A stretch of 64,000 bases of DNA. Origin: Donghicola sp041224595. GTDB lineage: Bacteria > Pseudomonadota > Alphaproteobacteria > Rhodobacterales > Rhodobacteraceae. The notes under the pieces were generated by a model. That model saw only the letters and a list, made by a program, of their open reading frames with translations. It made no database searches and was not told the origin of the DNA. The DNA is taken from contig NZ_JBGFGN010000103.1 of the NCBI RefSeq assembly GCF_041224595.1, forward strand, positions 47,134 through 111,133, in the 5' to 3' direction. This document shows positions 46,472 through 54,643 of this stretch, one piece after another (position 1 is the first letter of the stretch; each line of letters begins with the position of its first letter). A program made the translations under genes and the position numbers.

Positions 46472-47988
46472 TACGATGCACTCCGGTTGCTACGGCCAAA
46501 GATCATAGCTTTGCCCTTGGTCCACAGCGGGGTTTGCGAAACGAAAATCAGCACCACGGCAACGAACAACACGGTCGAGAGCGGACTGGAGAAGAGACCA
46601 CCAAAGAAGCGTCCCAAATCCTCGCGCTCGGAGATGATGGCACGGCGCCAGTTATCGTCCAAGAGGCGGCTCAGGATCACACCCAGAATGACCGGTCCCA
46701 ACGGGTAGCCGTAGTGGCGCATAAAGTAGCCAAACACACCGAAGCCAAGCATCCAGTAGACGTCGGTGATCGAGTTGTTCACCGCATAGGCGCCGACGAT
46801 GGACAAGAGCATGATCAGGGGGATCAGAAACGCGCGAGGGATTTCCACGATCTTGGTGAACAGCTTGATACCGGTCAAGCCGAACAGCAGAATAAAGAAG
46901 TTCGCAGTGATCAGAGCGCCCACGATGAACCAGAACATGTGCGGCTGGTCGATCATCAGCATCGGACCGGGGTTCAGACCGTGGATATAGAGCGCACCGA
47001 TCATAATCGCAGTCACCGCATCACCGGGGATACCAAGGGTCATCATCGGGATGAACGCACCGCCCACCGCCGCGTTGTTCGCAGTTTCAGGGGCGACAAG
47101 ACCTTCGATTGCACCGTCGCCGAATTCACGCTCAGGATTCTTGGTCACGCGTTTCGCGTGGTCATAGGCCATCAGCGCCGCAATATCGCCGCCCGTCCCC
47201 GGCAAAGCACCGATAATCACACCAATTGAGGAGGTCTGGACCGACAGCGGCAGGTGTTTCTTGACGGTGCTGAAGGACGGAATGATGCGGTCGATCTTTT
47301 GACGCACAGCGGGCATGTCGATGTGATGCAGCTGAAGCAGCGCCTCGGACACACCGAACATTCCGATCATTACGGCAATGAACGAAATGCCTTGGGTCAA
47401 GAGCGGGATGTCAAAGGTGAAACGCTCGGTAAAGGTCAACGGATCCATGCCCACCGCACCGATGCCAATTCCCAAAGCTCCTGCGAAGATTCCCTTGATC
47501 AGCGAACCGGACGATAGCGACCCCACGAGCAGAATACCCAGAACGGCCAGCAGCATGTAGTCCCGTGGCTGGAAGGTCAGCGCAAACTTGGAGACGAAGG
47601 GCGCGGCCAGAGCCAGCACACCGATCCCGATAAAGCCACCAAAGAACGACATCACGGTGGTCACGCCGATGGCGGTCCCTGCCTCGCCCCGCTTGGCCAT
47701 GGGATAGCCATCCATCGCGGTGGCAATCGCGGAAGGCGCACCGGGAATATTGAGCAGGATCGCCGTCCGAGAGCCTCCATAGACGCCGCCCATGTAGATA
47801 CCGATCATCAGAGAGATCGCAGGCAGAACATCCCAAGAAAACGTGAACGAAATCAGGATCGACACCGCCATCGTCACCGAAAGGCCGGGAATGGCACCGA
47901 CATAAACGCCGGCAAAGGTGCCCAAGCCCACCAGCAACAAAAGCTGCGGGTTTGTAAAGATCATCAGCATATCCATCAGGGCGCTCAT
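46471..47988 (-). CDS. Tripartite tricarboxylate transporter permease, large subunit
   Basis: 505 residues with about 11-12 membrane helices and the TctA signature segments GTFAGVYVGAIPGLSVTMAV, GGSRTAILLNIPGAPSAIATAMDGYPMAKRG and IGALPGTGGDIAALMAYDHAKR. The latter glycine-rich repeats are typical of substrate-binding loops in the family. With TctB and the TctC binding protein it imports organic acids; given the linked aroE and quiC, shikimate, quinate or a related acid is a reasonable guess. Overlaps TctB by 4 bases (ATGA) and aroE by one. Confidence 0.93.
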   Translation of the reverse strand: MSALMDMLMIFTNPQLLLLVGLGTFAGVYVGAIPGLSVTMAVSILISFTFSWDVLPAISLMIGIYMGGVYGGSRTAILLNIPGAPSAIATAMDGYPMAKRGEAGTAIGVTTVMSFFGGFIGIGVLALAAPFVSKFALTFQPRDYMLLAVLGILLVGSLSSGSLIKGIFAGALGIGIGAVGMDPLTFTERFTFDIPLLTQGISFIAVMIGMFGVSEALLQLHHIDMPAVRQKIDRIIPSFSTVKKHLPLSVQTSSIGVIIGALPGTGGDIAALMAYDHAKRVTKNPEREFGDGAIEGLVAPETANNAAVGGAFIPMMTLGIPGDAVTAIMIGALYIHGLNPGPMLMIDQPHMFWFIVGALITANFFILLFGLTGIKLFTKIVEIPRAFLIPLIMLLSIVGAYAVNNSITDVYWMLGFGVFGYFMRHYGYPLGPVILGVILSRLLDDNWRRAIISEREDLGRFFGGLFSSPLSTVLFVAVVLIFVSQTPLWTKGKAMIFGRSNRSAS

Positions 47989-48563
47989 GCGTCACCTCCT
48001 GCGGAGAATAGGTCGCGGAAGTACTGGATGAACTCTGCTTCGGGCACGATGCCTGCGGGCAAGAGCACCGTGAACACGATGCGGAAGATCAGCCAAATCA
48101 CCACGAGAGATCCAAGAGCGATGAGCAAGGTCACAGGCCAGCTGCGGCGGGCCATAAGCTTCATCGAGAGGACCAAGAAAATTGCGGCCGTTGGAATAAA
48201 CCCAAGCGGTTTCAGAGCGATACCAAATGCCACAAGCAAAACGAACATGACGATCACGAGCCAAGGCAAAATATCCTTGGACATGGTTTCGTTCGTCACG
48301 AGCTTCAGTCGGGCCGTCTTGACCAGAATGACAATGGACGAGATCAGCATGACGGCAGCTGTGGCCATAGGGATCGCACCGGGCGAGGACAGCGCCTCGA
48401 AGCCCGCGATACCGTAGGCGTTCCACAAAAGTGCACCGCTCGCTATGGTCAGAAAAATGGTGAAAGCCAGTTCACCGGGGCGACGGCTGTCTGCGTAGCC
48501 ACCCGGAGTGGCGTCGGACGTACCATCGTGGTGATCAGCATCACCGCGAAAATCGGGTTCCAT
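47985..48563 (-). CDS. Tripartite tricarboxylate transporter permease, small subunit (TctB family)
   Basis: 192 residues from the ATG at 48563, which has a strong GGAGG site 5 bases upstream. After a hydrophilic N-terminus (about 1-30) come four membrane helices (about 33-52, 60-80, 95-115 and 140-170), the TctB layout. It partners the TctA channel, which follows with an ATGA overlap. Confidence 0.85.
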   Translation of the reverse strand: MEPDFRGDADHHDGTSDATPGGYADSRRPGELAFTIFLTIASGALLWNAYGIAGFEALSSPGAIPMATAAVMLISSIVILVKTARLKLVTNETMSKDILPWLVIVMFVLLVAFGIALKPLGFIPTAAIFLVLSMKLMARRSWPVTLLIALGSLVVIWLIFRIVFTVLLPAGIVPEAEFIQYFRDLFSAGGDA

Positions 48564-48657
48564 GGCTTCCTCCATCAGCCTAGTGCAAGGCGTGGCCCGC
48601 CCTGCGGAACGATAGACGCCGCCCATCTAGGGACGAGCGGCGCCAGTATAGCAGCTT

Positions 48658-48674
48658 CGCCCGCCAAGCGGGCG
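48658..48674 (-). promoter_or_regulatory. Stem-loop between tctC and tctB
   Basis: CGCCCGC-CAA-GCGGGCG, a perfect 7-base stem, starts 16 bases past the tctC stop. There is no T-run. Such stems often protect a binding-protein mRNA and lower expression of the membrane genes that follow. Confidence 0.5.
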
Positions 48675-48689
48675 ATCTGTCAGTTTAGT

Positions 48690-49694
48690 TTATTCGCCGG
48701 GACGCGCGATGCCGAACTCTTCGGGCGAGCTCTTGGTCAGACCAGCGTCCTGAAGCAGCCAAGTGGTGTTCTGCTGCCAAGTCGACAGGAAGTCTTCGGC
48801 TTCGGCACCCGAGATGTTCATCATGGTGAAACCACGGTTGTCCATCAACTGAACGAAGTCTTCGTTGGTTGCTGCTTCGGCATATGCCGCCGACAGTTTC
48901 TCAACGACGTCATCAGGCGTACCTTTGGCAACGAACACACCAAAGAACGGACCCCAAGGCAGGAAATCGTTGTAGGTCTCGTTGAAGTCGGTGACCGCGG
49001 GCGCTTCGGGCAGCTTTTCGTTGGCAGCGACGTCAAACAGAGCCAGAGGCTTCATGTTGCCTGCGCGGATGCCTTCGATCGCTGCACCCAGAACGGCGGG
49101 CATCACGTCAATCGCGCCACCCTGCAGAGCGGTCAGCGCGGGGCCATCACCATCGTAGGGAACCGAGATCACGTCCAGCTCGCCTTCAACAGTTTCGATC
49201 ATCGCGGTGACAACCGAAGGCAGGCCGCCGGGGCCAGTCGCGCCGAAGCGGACTTCGCCGGGGTTCTCTTTGATGTAGGCCATCATGCCTGCGTAATCAT
49301 CGAAGGGCGCGTCAGGGCTTGCCACCAGGATCGGGGTGCCGCGTGCCAGCAGGTTGATGGGGGTGAAGTCGGTGTAGTCTTTCTTGCCCAGACCCATGAC
49401 TTTGTAGAGCAGCGGGTTTTCCGCGCCCATCAGCAGGGTGTAGCCGTCGGTCGACTGAGTTGCGACGTAGTTCAGCGCGATCGCGCCAACGCCGCCGGTC
49501 ATGTTCTGCATGACAACAGTGCCACCCAGAGCGTCTTCGGCGTGGGGGGTGACCGAACGCATTACGGTATCGGTCGAACCACCGGCACCCCACTGGATGA
49601 TGCCTTGGATTTCCTTGGCGGGATAGTCAGCCGCCAGAACACCAGTTGCAGAAAGAACGAGCGCCGAGACGGCGCCGAAAGCGAAACGTTTCAT
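48690..49694 (-). CDS. Tripartite tricarboxylate transporter substrate-binding protein (TctC/Bug family)
   Basis: 334 residues from the ATG at 49694 (GGGAGGAG site). Signal peptide about 1-21 (LVLSATGVLA). The Bug-family fold is clear from YPAKEIQGIIQWGAGGSTDTVMRSV (the GG-S/T-D ligand loop), QNMTGGVGAIALNYVA and FGATGPGGLPSVVTAMIE. It binds the solute in the periplasm and delivers it to TctAB. First gene of the tctC-tctB-tctA-aroE-quiC operon; an 18-base element shared with the flavoprotein promoter lies 77-94 bases upstream. Confidence 0.92.
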   Translation of the reverse strand: MKRFAFGAVSALVLSATGVLAADYPAKEIQGIIQWGAGGSTDTVMRSVTPHAEDALGGTVVMQNMTGGVGAIALNYVATQSTDGYTLLMGAENPLLYKVMGLGKKDYTDFTPINLLARGTPILVASPDAPFDDYAGMMAYIKENPGEVRFGATGPGGLPSVVTAMIETVEGELDVISVPYDGDGPALTALQGGAIDVMPAVLGAAIEGIRAGNMKPLALFDVAANEKLPEAPAVTDFNETYNDFLPWGPFFGVFVAKGTPDDVVEKLSAAYAEAATNEDFVQLMDNRGFTMMNISGAEAEDFLSTWQQNTTWLLQDAGLTKSSPEEFGIARPGE

Positions 49695-49770
49695 GGTATC
49701 TCCTCCCAATGAGATGATTTCAGGATAGCTTGCAGGGCCATCCGTTAAGGCCCGAGAGTGCCGAAGCCAA

Positions 49771-49788
49771 GGCATAACGTCAAATACA
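49771..49788 (-). promoter_or_regulatory. Candidate LysR-type regulator site in front of tctC
   Basis: Read on the minus strand, TGTATTTGACGTTATGCC matches 17 of 18 bases of the element before the flavoprotein gene (50799-50816), in the same orientation relative to its gene. It is 77-94 bases upstream of the tctC start. With its flank it forms ATAAC-N14-GTTAT, and a further inverted repeat AAGTTA-N8-TAACTT (49791-49810) follows. Proposed operator of the adjacent LysR regulator. Confidence 0.6.
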
Positions 49789-49790
49789 TT

Positions 49791-49810
49791 AAGTTATCTC
49801 ACATTAACTT
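49791..49810. repeat. Inverted repeat AAGTTA-N8-TAACTT
   Basis: Perfect 6-base arms beside the shared LysR element and 25 bases past the end of the lysR gene. Part of the tctC promoter region; may be a second half of the regulator site. Confidence 0.4.
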
Positions 49811-49834
49811 GAAGTTATTTTTGTAATTAGTGCG

Positions 49835-50743
49835 CTAGCGCCAATGCTTGGCGGCATCCGTCAGCTCTCGGGTCAAGAGACGGATCGCATCCTCGGCAAA
49901 AGCCGAGAGGTTTCGCCCCTTTTTTTGGACCACATAGGACTGAACAACAACCTTCTCTTTCAATGGCTTACGCACCAAACCAGGCATGTACACCTCGGCC
50001 ACGGAAAATTCGTCGATCAGCGCCACCCCCAGCCCGTGCCGCACAAAGCTCACCAGTGTCTGAGCAAAGCGACCCCGGATGGAGTGCTGCATCGTCAGCC
50101 CGGCATCAACAAACGGTTTGGCAAGGATTTGACCGTAGGGATCCGATGGATCGATCCCGATCAAAGGTTCGTGCTCTAGATCATAGATAGATATCTCGGA
50201 CTGCTCAGCGAGCCTATGCCCCTCTGGCACGATCACGACGATTCGGCCCTCGGCGATCTTGGTGTTCTCGATTCCCGCGTTCTGAACCGGAGAACTCATG
50301 ATTACGAACTCTCCGCGCTCTAGCAGCAGATAGTCCACGGTTTCTTCGATCTTGAGAATATTCAGGTCGATGTAGAGGTCCGGATAACGCCCGCGCAGAT
50401 CGCGGATTGCCCGAGTCGCAATGAACTGCGCGACGGACGGGGCCGAGGCGAAGGCCAGTCGCACGTCCTCCCCTTTTTGCAGAGAGTCGAGCGCGAGCTG
50501 TAGATTTTCGACGCCCTTATAGACCTCGCGAATCTGATCGAACACGGCGCTGGCCTCAACCGCTGGAATGAACAAACCGGCACGGCGTTCAAAAAGGCGT
50601 ATCCCAAGACTCTCTTCGGTGTGCTTGATCAACCGAGAAATCCCCGGGGCAGAGACCCCAAGATGGTCTGCCGCGCCACTAATCGTGCCGCGCAGCATTA
50701 CAGCTCGGATGACCTCGATCTGGCGAAGGGTAATTTCTTTCAT
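49835..50743 (-). CDS. LysR-family transcriptional regulator
   Basis: 302 residues. N-terminal winged HTH (about 1-62: TLRQIEVIRAVMLRGTISGAADHLGVSAPGISRLIKHTEESLGIRLFERR), then the LysR substrate-binding fold (about 88-300). It sits between the tctC operon (downstream, same strand) and the divergent flavoprotein gene. Two nearly identical 18-base elements flank it, one before each target, so it probably controls both and itself. The inducer is likely a compound of the shikimate/quinate or 4-hydroxybenzoate route, by context. Confidence 0.92.
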   Translation of the reverse strand: MKEITLRQIEVIRAVMLRGTISGAADHLGVSAPGISRLIKHTEESLGIRLFERRAGLFIPAVEASAVFDQIREVYKGVENLQLALDSLQKGEDVRLAFASAPSVAQFIATRAIRDLRGRYPDLYIDLNILKIEETVDYLLLERGEFVIMSSPVQNAGIENTKIAEGRIVVIVPEGHRLAEQSEISIYDLEHEPLIGIDPSDPYGQILAKPFVDAGLTMQHSIRGRFAQTLVSFVRHGLGVALIDEFSVAEVYMPGLVRKPLKEKVVVQSYVVQKKGRNLSAFAEDAIRLLTRELTDAAKHWR

Positions 50744-50798
50744 GTCCCTCTCCTCCTGCCCAAGCCCATTAACACGATGTTCCGCAAAACGACATACT

Positions 50799-50816
50799 TG
50801 TAATTGACGTTATGCC
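50799..50816 (+). promoter_or_regulatory. Candidate LysR-type regulator site between lysR and the flavoprotein gene
   Basis: TGTAATTGACGTTATGCC, 17 of 18 bases identical to the element before tctC. It lies 33-50 bases before the flavoprotein ATG and 56-73 bases upstream of the lysR start, in the usual place for an autoregulated divergent LysR promoter. TTGACG could also act as a -35 box, but no good -10 follows. Confidence 0.6.
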
Positions 50817-50848
50817 AAGGAATACTCGAAATATGCGCCATCGAGGGG

Positions 50849-52558
50849 ATGGGGGACAGCGCTTTGACAACAAATACACCTGCAAAATATAGCTTTGACG
50901 TGATCGTCCTTGGCTCTGGCGCGGCCGGTTTGTCGGCATCGGTCACAGCAGCGGGACATGGCGCACGCGTTGTCCTCATCGAAAAGGAACCTGTGGTGGG
51001 CGGCACGACCGCTTGGTCCGGTGGATGGATCTGGAGCCCCCGCAATGGCCCTGCAAAGCGCGCCGGAATTGACGAAGATATCGATGCGCCTCGGGCCTAC
51101 CTCAAGGGGGTACTTGGCAACTACTTCGACGCCAAGCGCGTGGATGCGTTTCTCGAGGCCGCACCAGAGATGGTCAGCTTCTTTGAATCCGGCACTGCGC
51201 TCCAGTTCGACGGCGGCTTTCCCATTCCTGACACCTATGGCCACATCGAAGGCTCGGGCACCGGCGGCCGATCCGTCATCGCCCGCCCCTATGATGCCCG
51301 CGATCTGGGAGATGACATCAAGCTGCTACGCGAACCCGTGCGCGAGACGACCTTTCTGGGCATGACCATTCAGGCCGGCGCGGACCTGCGCGCATTTATG
51401 ACTATGACGCGGTCGATCAAATCCTTTGCCTATGTGACCAAACGCACCCTCCGGCATTTCCGCGATCTCGCCCTTTATCGGCGCGGCATGGATTTGCGGA
51501 ATGGCATCGCGCTGGTCGGGCGGCTGCTGAAATCGGCCCGTATGGCTGGCGTGGACATTCGCGTTGGCCAGACTGTGGACAATCTGCTGATCACCGAGGG
51601 GCGCGTTTCCGGCGTTGCGCTGTCTGATGGTACACAGATCACCGCACCTCAGGTCATTCTGGCGTGCGGCGGCTACCCCCATGACGAAAAGCGCCGCGCC
51701 GAGACTTTCCCGCGCGACAAAGAGCACCGCACTTTGGCCGTCGATAGCGCGAATGGCGCGGGCCTGGCACTGGCCGAGGCTGTTGGCGGCCATGTTCGCA
51801 CCGACCTCGCCCGTCCAGCGGCGTTCTGCCCAGTGTCCACCGTGCGCTGGCCCGACGGGCGGGTCGCGCAATTTCCCCACATCATTGACCGGGGTAAACC
51901 GGGCTTGATCGGCGTGCTCGCCAATGGTCAACGGTTCTGCAACGAAGGGCTTGGCTATCACGACTATGTCGAGGCGCTGCTTCGCGCGACGCCTGATGGC
52001 ACCCCTGCCCGCAGCTGGCTGATCTGCGATCATCGCTTCCTGCGCCGGTTCGGGATCGGCGTCGTGCGCCCCCAGCCTCTGCCCTATGGTCATTGGATCA
52101 AACGCGGCTACCTGAAAACGGGCCGAACCCCAGAGGAACTAGCGCGAGCCTGCGGGATCGACCCCACTGGCCTGAGCCAAACCATCAACGACTGGAATGA
52201 TGGCGCGGATCGCGGCGAAGATCCGGCCTTTGGTCGCGGCACGACGCCATACATGCGCCTGCAAGGTGATCCAGAGCAGCAACCGAACCCCAACGTCGCC
52301 CCGATTCGCAAAGCCCCATTCTTTGCCGTCGAGGTGGTCCCCGGCAGCTTTGGCACCTTTGCAGGCCTCGCGACAAACGAACATGCGCAAGTGTTGCGGG
52401 CAGACGGCAGCACCATTGATGGCCTCTATGCGGCAGGCACTGACGCCGCCTCGGTGTTTGGCGGGTTCTATCCGGCCGGAGGCATAAACCTTGGCCCCGC
52501 CATGACTTTTGGCTTTATCGCAGGCCGTCACGCTGCAACCAATGGAACGCCCCAATGA
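50849..52558 (+). CDS. FAD-dependent oxidoreductase (fumarate reductase/ketosteroid dehydrogenase-like flavoprotein)
   Basis: 569 residues from the ATG at 50849; a TTG at 50864 with a better placed GGGGGA site is an alternative. FAD_binding_2 fold: VIVLGSGAAGLSASVTA (dinucleotide motif), IEKEPVVGGTTAWSGG, and the C-terminal FAD/active-site part YAAGTDAASVFGGFYPAGGINLGPAM. This group includes ketosteroid-1-dehydrogenases, fumarate reductases and urocanate reductases; which reaction it performs is not clear. It is divergent from lysR, overlaps a TIM-barrel gene (ATGA), and shares the LysR element, so a step in hydroaromatic or related acid metabolism is plausible. Confidence 0.82.
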   Translation: MGDSALTTNTPAKYSFDVIVLGSGAAGLSASVTAAGHGARVVLIEKEPVVGGTTAWSGGWIWSPRNGPAKRAGIDEDIDAPRAYLKGVLGNYFDAKRVDAFLEAAPEMVSFFESGTALQFDGGFPIPDTYGHIEGSGTGGRSVIARPYDARDLGDDIKLLREPVRETTFLGMTIQAGADLRAFMTMTRSIKSFAYVTKRTLRHFRDLALYRRGMDLRNGIALVGRLLKSARMAGVDIRVGQTVDNLLITEGRVSGVALSDGTQITAPQVILACGGYPHDEKRRAETFPRDKEHRTLAVDSANGAGLALAEAVGGHVRTDLARPAAFCPVSTVRWPDGRVAQFPHIIDRGKPGLIGVLANGQRFCNEGLGYHDYVEALLRATPDGTPARSWLICDHRFLRRFGIGVVRPQPLPYGHWIKRGYLKTGRTPEELARACGIDPTGLSQTINDWNDGADRGEDPAFGRGTTPYMRLQGDPEQQPNPNVAPIRKAPFFAVEVVPGSFGTFAGLATNEHAQVLRADGSTIDGLYAAGTDAASVFGGFYPAGGINLGPAMTFGFIAGRHAATNGTPQ

Positions 52559-53367
52559 CCAGAGCCCTGTCCATCGCCCACCTGAGCGCCATCCAGTTGA
52601 GCCCGCCAACCTTGATCGAAACCGCCGCCAAGGCCGGTCTGGACGCTGTCGGCCTACGCCTTATCAAGGTCACGCCCGACTCACCCGGTTACCCCCTGTG
52701 GCAGGACGCGCAGATGATGCGGGAGACCAAAAGCGCGCTGCGACACACTGGCCTAAGCGTGAACGACATAGAATTTGTCAAAGTGACCAAGGAAACGACC
52801 GCCGAGAGCTTGCTGCCATTTTTTGATTGTGGCGCGGACCTTGGGGCAAAGACAGCGATCCTCGCGCCATATGACGACGACCTGTCGCGCTTGGCAGACA
52901 CGATCACCGCCTTGTCCGAGGCTGCACAGGTTCGTGGCATCGGCGTTGTGCTGGAGTTCTTTCCATGGACATCCGTGCCCGACCTGCAGACGTGCTGGCA
53001 GGTGGTGCAAACCGCCGGAGATGACGTCGGGCTGTTGGTCGATAGCCTGCACTTTGACCGCTCTGGTTCCTCGCTTGAATTGTTGGCGCAAATCCCCGCA
53101 GCGCGGATGCCATTCTTGCATCTCTGCGATGCTCCGGTGCAGGACAGTTACACGACCGAAGAGTTGCTGCACACCGCGCGCGGGGAACGGTTTGCCCCAG
53201 GGGATGGCCAGATCGATCTGGCCGCATTCGTCAAGGTCGCACCGAATGTTCCGATCGGGCTAGAAATTCCGCGCCCCACTGCGCTTGATCCTGAAGGATA
53301 CGCCAAGGCCTTCGCGGACTTTGCCGCAAAAACCCGCGCGCTACTGAAAGAAGTCAGCCCCGCGTAA
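52555..53367 (+). CDS. Sugar phosphate isomerase/epimerase family protein (TIM barrel)
   Basis: 270 residues, AP-endonuclease-2-type TIM barrel. Metal-site candidates are in GVVLEFFPW (Glu), GLLVDSLHF (Asp/His), FLHLCDA and IGLEIPRP (Glu). The fold is shared by sugar isomerases and by dehydroshikimate dehydratases of the AsbF type, and similar proteins occur with flavoprotein dehydrogenases. It overlaps the flavoprotein gene by 4 bases, so the two should act in one pathway. Substrate unknown. Confidence 0.82.
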   Translation: MTRALSIAHLSAIQLSPPTLIETAAKAGLDAVGLRLIKVTPDSPGYPLWQDAQMMRETKSALRHTGLSVNDIEFVKVTKETTAESLLPFFDCGADLGAKTAILAPYDDDLSRLADTITALSEAAQVRGIGVVLEFFPWTSVPDLQTCWQVVQTAGDDVGLLVDSLHFDRSGSSLELLAQIPAARMPFLHLCDAPVQDSYTTEELLHTARGERFAPGDGQIDLAAFVKVAPNVPIGLEIPRPTALDPEGYAKAFADFAAKTRALLKEVSPA

Positions 53368-53473
53368 CCAACCCGCGCAATGCACGAAAAATACCATAAC
53401 AGGCTGGAGCACTCCATTTACCGGCCTCTCCCTTCGAGGGCACACTCAACGCCACGAACAGGGGAGGTCTACC

Positions 53474-54643
53474 ATGAAAACACAGGTCGCGATTATTGGT
53501 GGCGGACCGTCGGGCTTGTTGCTGTCGCAGCTGTTGAACAAGGCGGGTGTTGAGACTGTTATTCTAGAGCGATCCACGCGCGATCATGTCCTCTCCCGCA
53601 TCCGTGCGGGCATTCTGGAATGGGGCGCGGTTGATCTGCTGCGCGAGGCCGGGGTTGGCGACCGCATGGCGACGGAGGGCATCCCACATGATGGCTGCTA
53701 CCTGACCGACGAAGACCTGATGGTCCACATCGACTTCAGAGAGCTGACGGGCAAACAGGTGATGGTCTATGGGCAAACCGAAGTGACCACCGATCTCTAT
53801 GCAGCGCAGGACAAGATGGGCACACAAATCCTGCACGGGGTCGAGAACGTCTCGATCCATGATCTGGACCAGAGCCAATCTTATGTCACCTTCCGCCACG
53901 AGGGCGAGGAAAAGCGCCTTGATTGTCTGTTCGTTGCCGGCTGTGACGGCTTCCACGGTGTCAGCCGAAAAACAATCCCCGAAGAGAAGAGAAGCGAATT
54001 CGAGCGCGTGTATCCCTTTGGCTGGCTTGGTATTCTGTCCCACACGCCCCCTGTCCATGACGAGTTGATCTACTCGAACTCCCGCCATGGGTTTGCACTG
54101 GCCTCCATGCGCAACGAAAATCTGGTGCGCTACTACGTGCAGGTACCGTTGACCGACACGGTAGACGATTGGTCCGACGACCGCTTTTGGCATGAATTCA
54201 GCCGCCGCATCCCGTCCGAAGCGGCCAGTCGTCTAGTCACGGGTCCTTCGATCGAGAAATCAATCGCGCCGCTCCGGTCCTTTGTCTCGGAACCCCTGCG
54301 CTGGGGGAACCTGTTCCTGGTCGGGGATGCGGCGCATATCGTGCCGCCCACAGGGGCCAAGGGGCTGAATCTGGCCGCATCGGACGTGTTCTACCTGCAC
54401 CAAGCCCTGATCGACGCGGTCAAAGGCGGCAGTACCACAGGGGTCGAAGAGTACTCGGCCCGCGCCCTACAGCGCATCTGGAAAGCAATGCGGTTCAGCT
54501 GGCAGATGACCACGATGCTGCACCGCTTTGACGGCGAGGACAGTTTTGCCGAGCAGATGCGCAAATCGACCTTGCGCCATTTGGCGGACTCGGAAACGGC
54601 CCGCCGCGACCTGGCCGAAAACTATATCGGCCTGCCCTACTGA
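53474..54643 (+). CDS. pobA: 4-hydroxybenzoate 3-monooxygenase
   Basis: 389 residues, full length for PobA. FAD motif IIGGGPSGLLLSQLL, substrate region VLSRIRAGILEWGAVDLL, the DG motif CDGFHGVSRKTIP and the GDAAHIVPPTGAKGLNLAASD segment all fit p-hydroxybenzoate hydroxylase. It converts 4-hydroxybenzoate to protocatechuate, the same product that QuiC makes, so both feed the beta-ketoadipate route (not in the window). GGGGAGG site before the ATG. No pobR nearby; ends in a 7-base convergent overlap with the epimerase gene. Confidence 0.95.
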   Translation: MKTQVAIIGGGPSGLLLSQLLNKAGVETVILERSTRDHVLSRIRAGILEWGAVDLLREAGVGDRMATEGIPHDGCYLTDEDLMVHIDFRELTGKQVMVYGQTEVTTDLYAAQDKMGTQILHGVENVSIHDLDQSQSYVTFRHEGEEKRLDCLFVAGCDGFHGVSRKTIPEEKRSEFERVYPFGWLGILSHTPPVHDELIYSNSRHGFALASMRNENLVRYYVQVPLTDTVDDWSDDRFWHEFSRRIPSEAASRLVTGPSIEKSIAPLRSFVSEPLRWGNLFLVGDAAHIVPPTGAKGLNLAASDVFYLHQALIDAVKGGSTTGVEEYSARALQRIWKAMRFSWQMTTMLHRFDGEDSFAEQMRKSTLRHLADSETARRDLAENYIGLPY

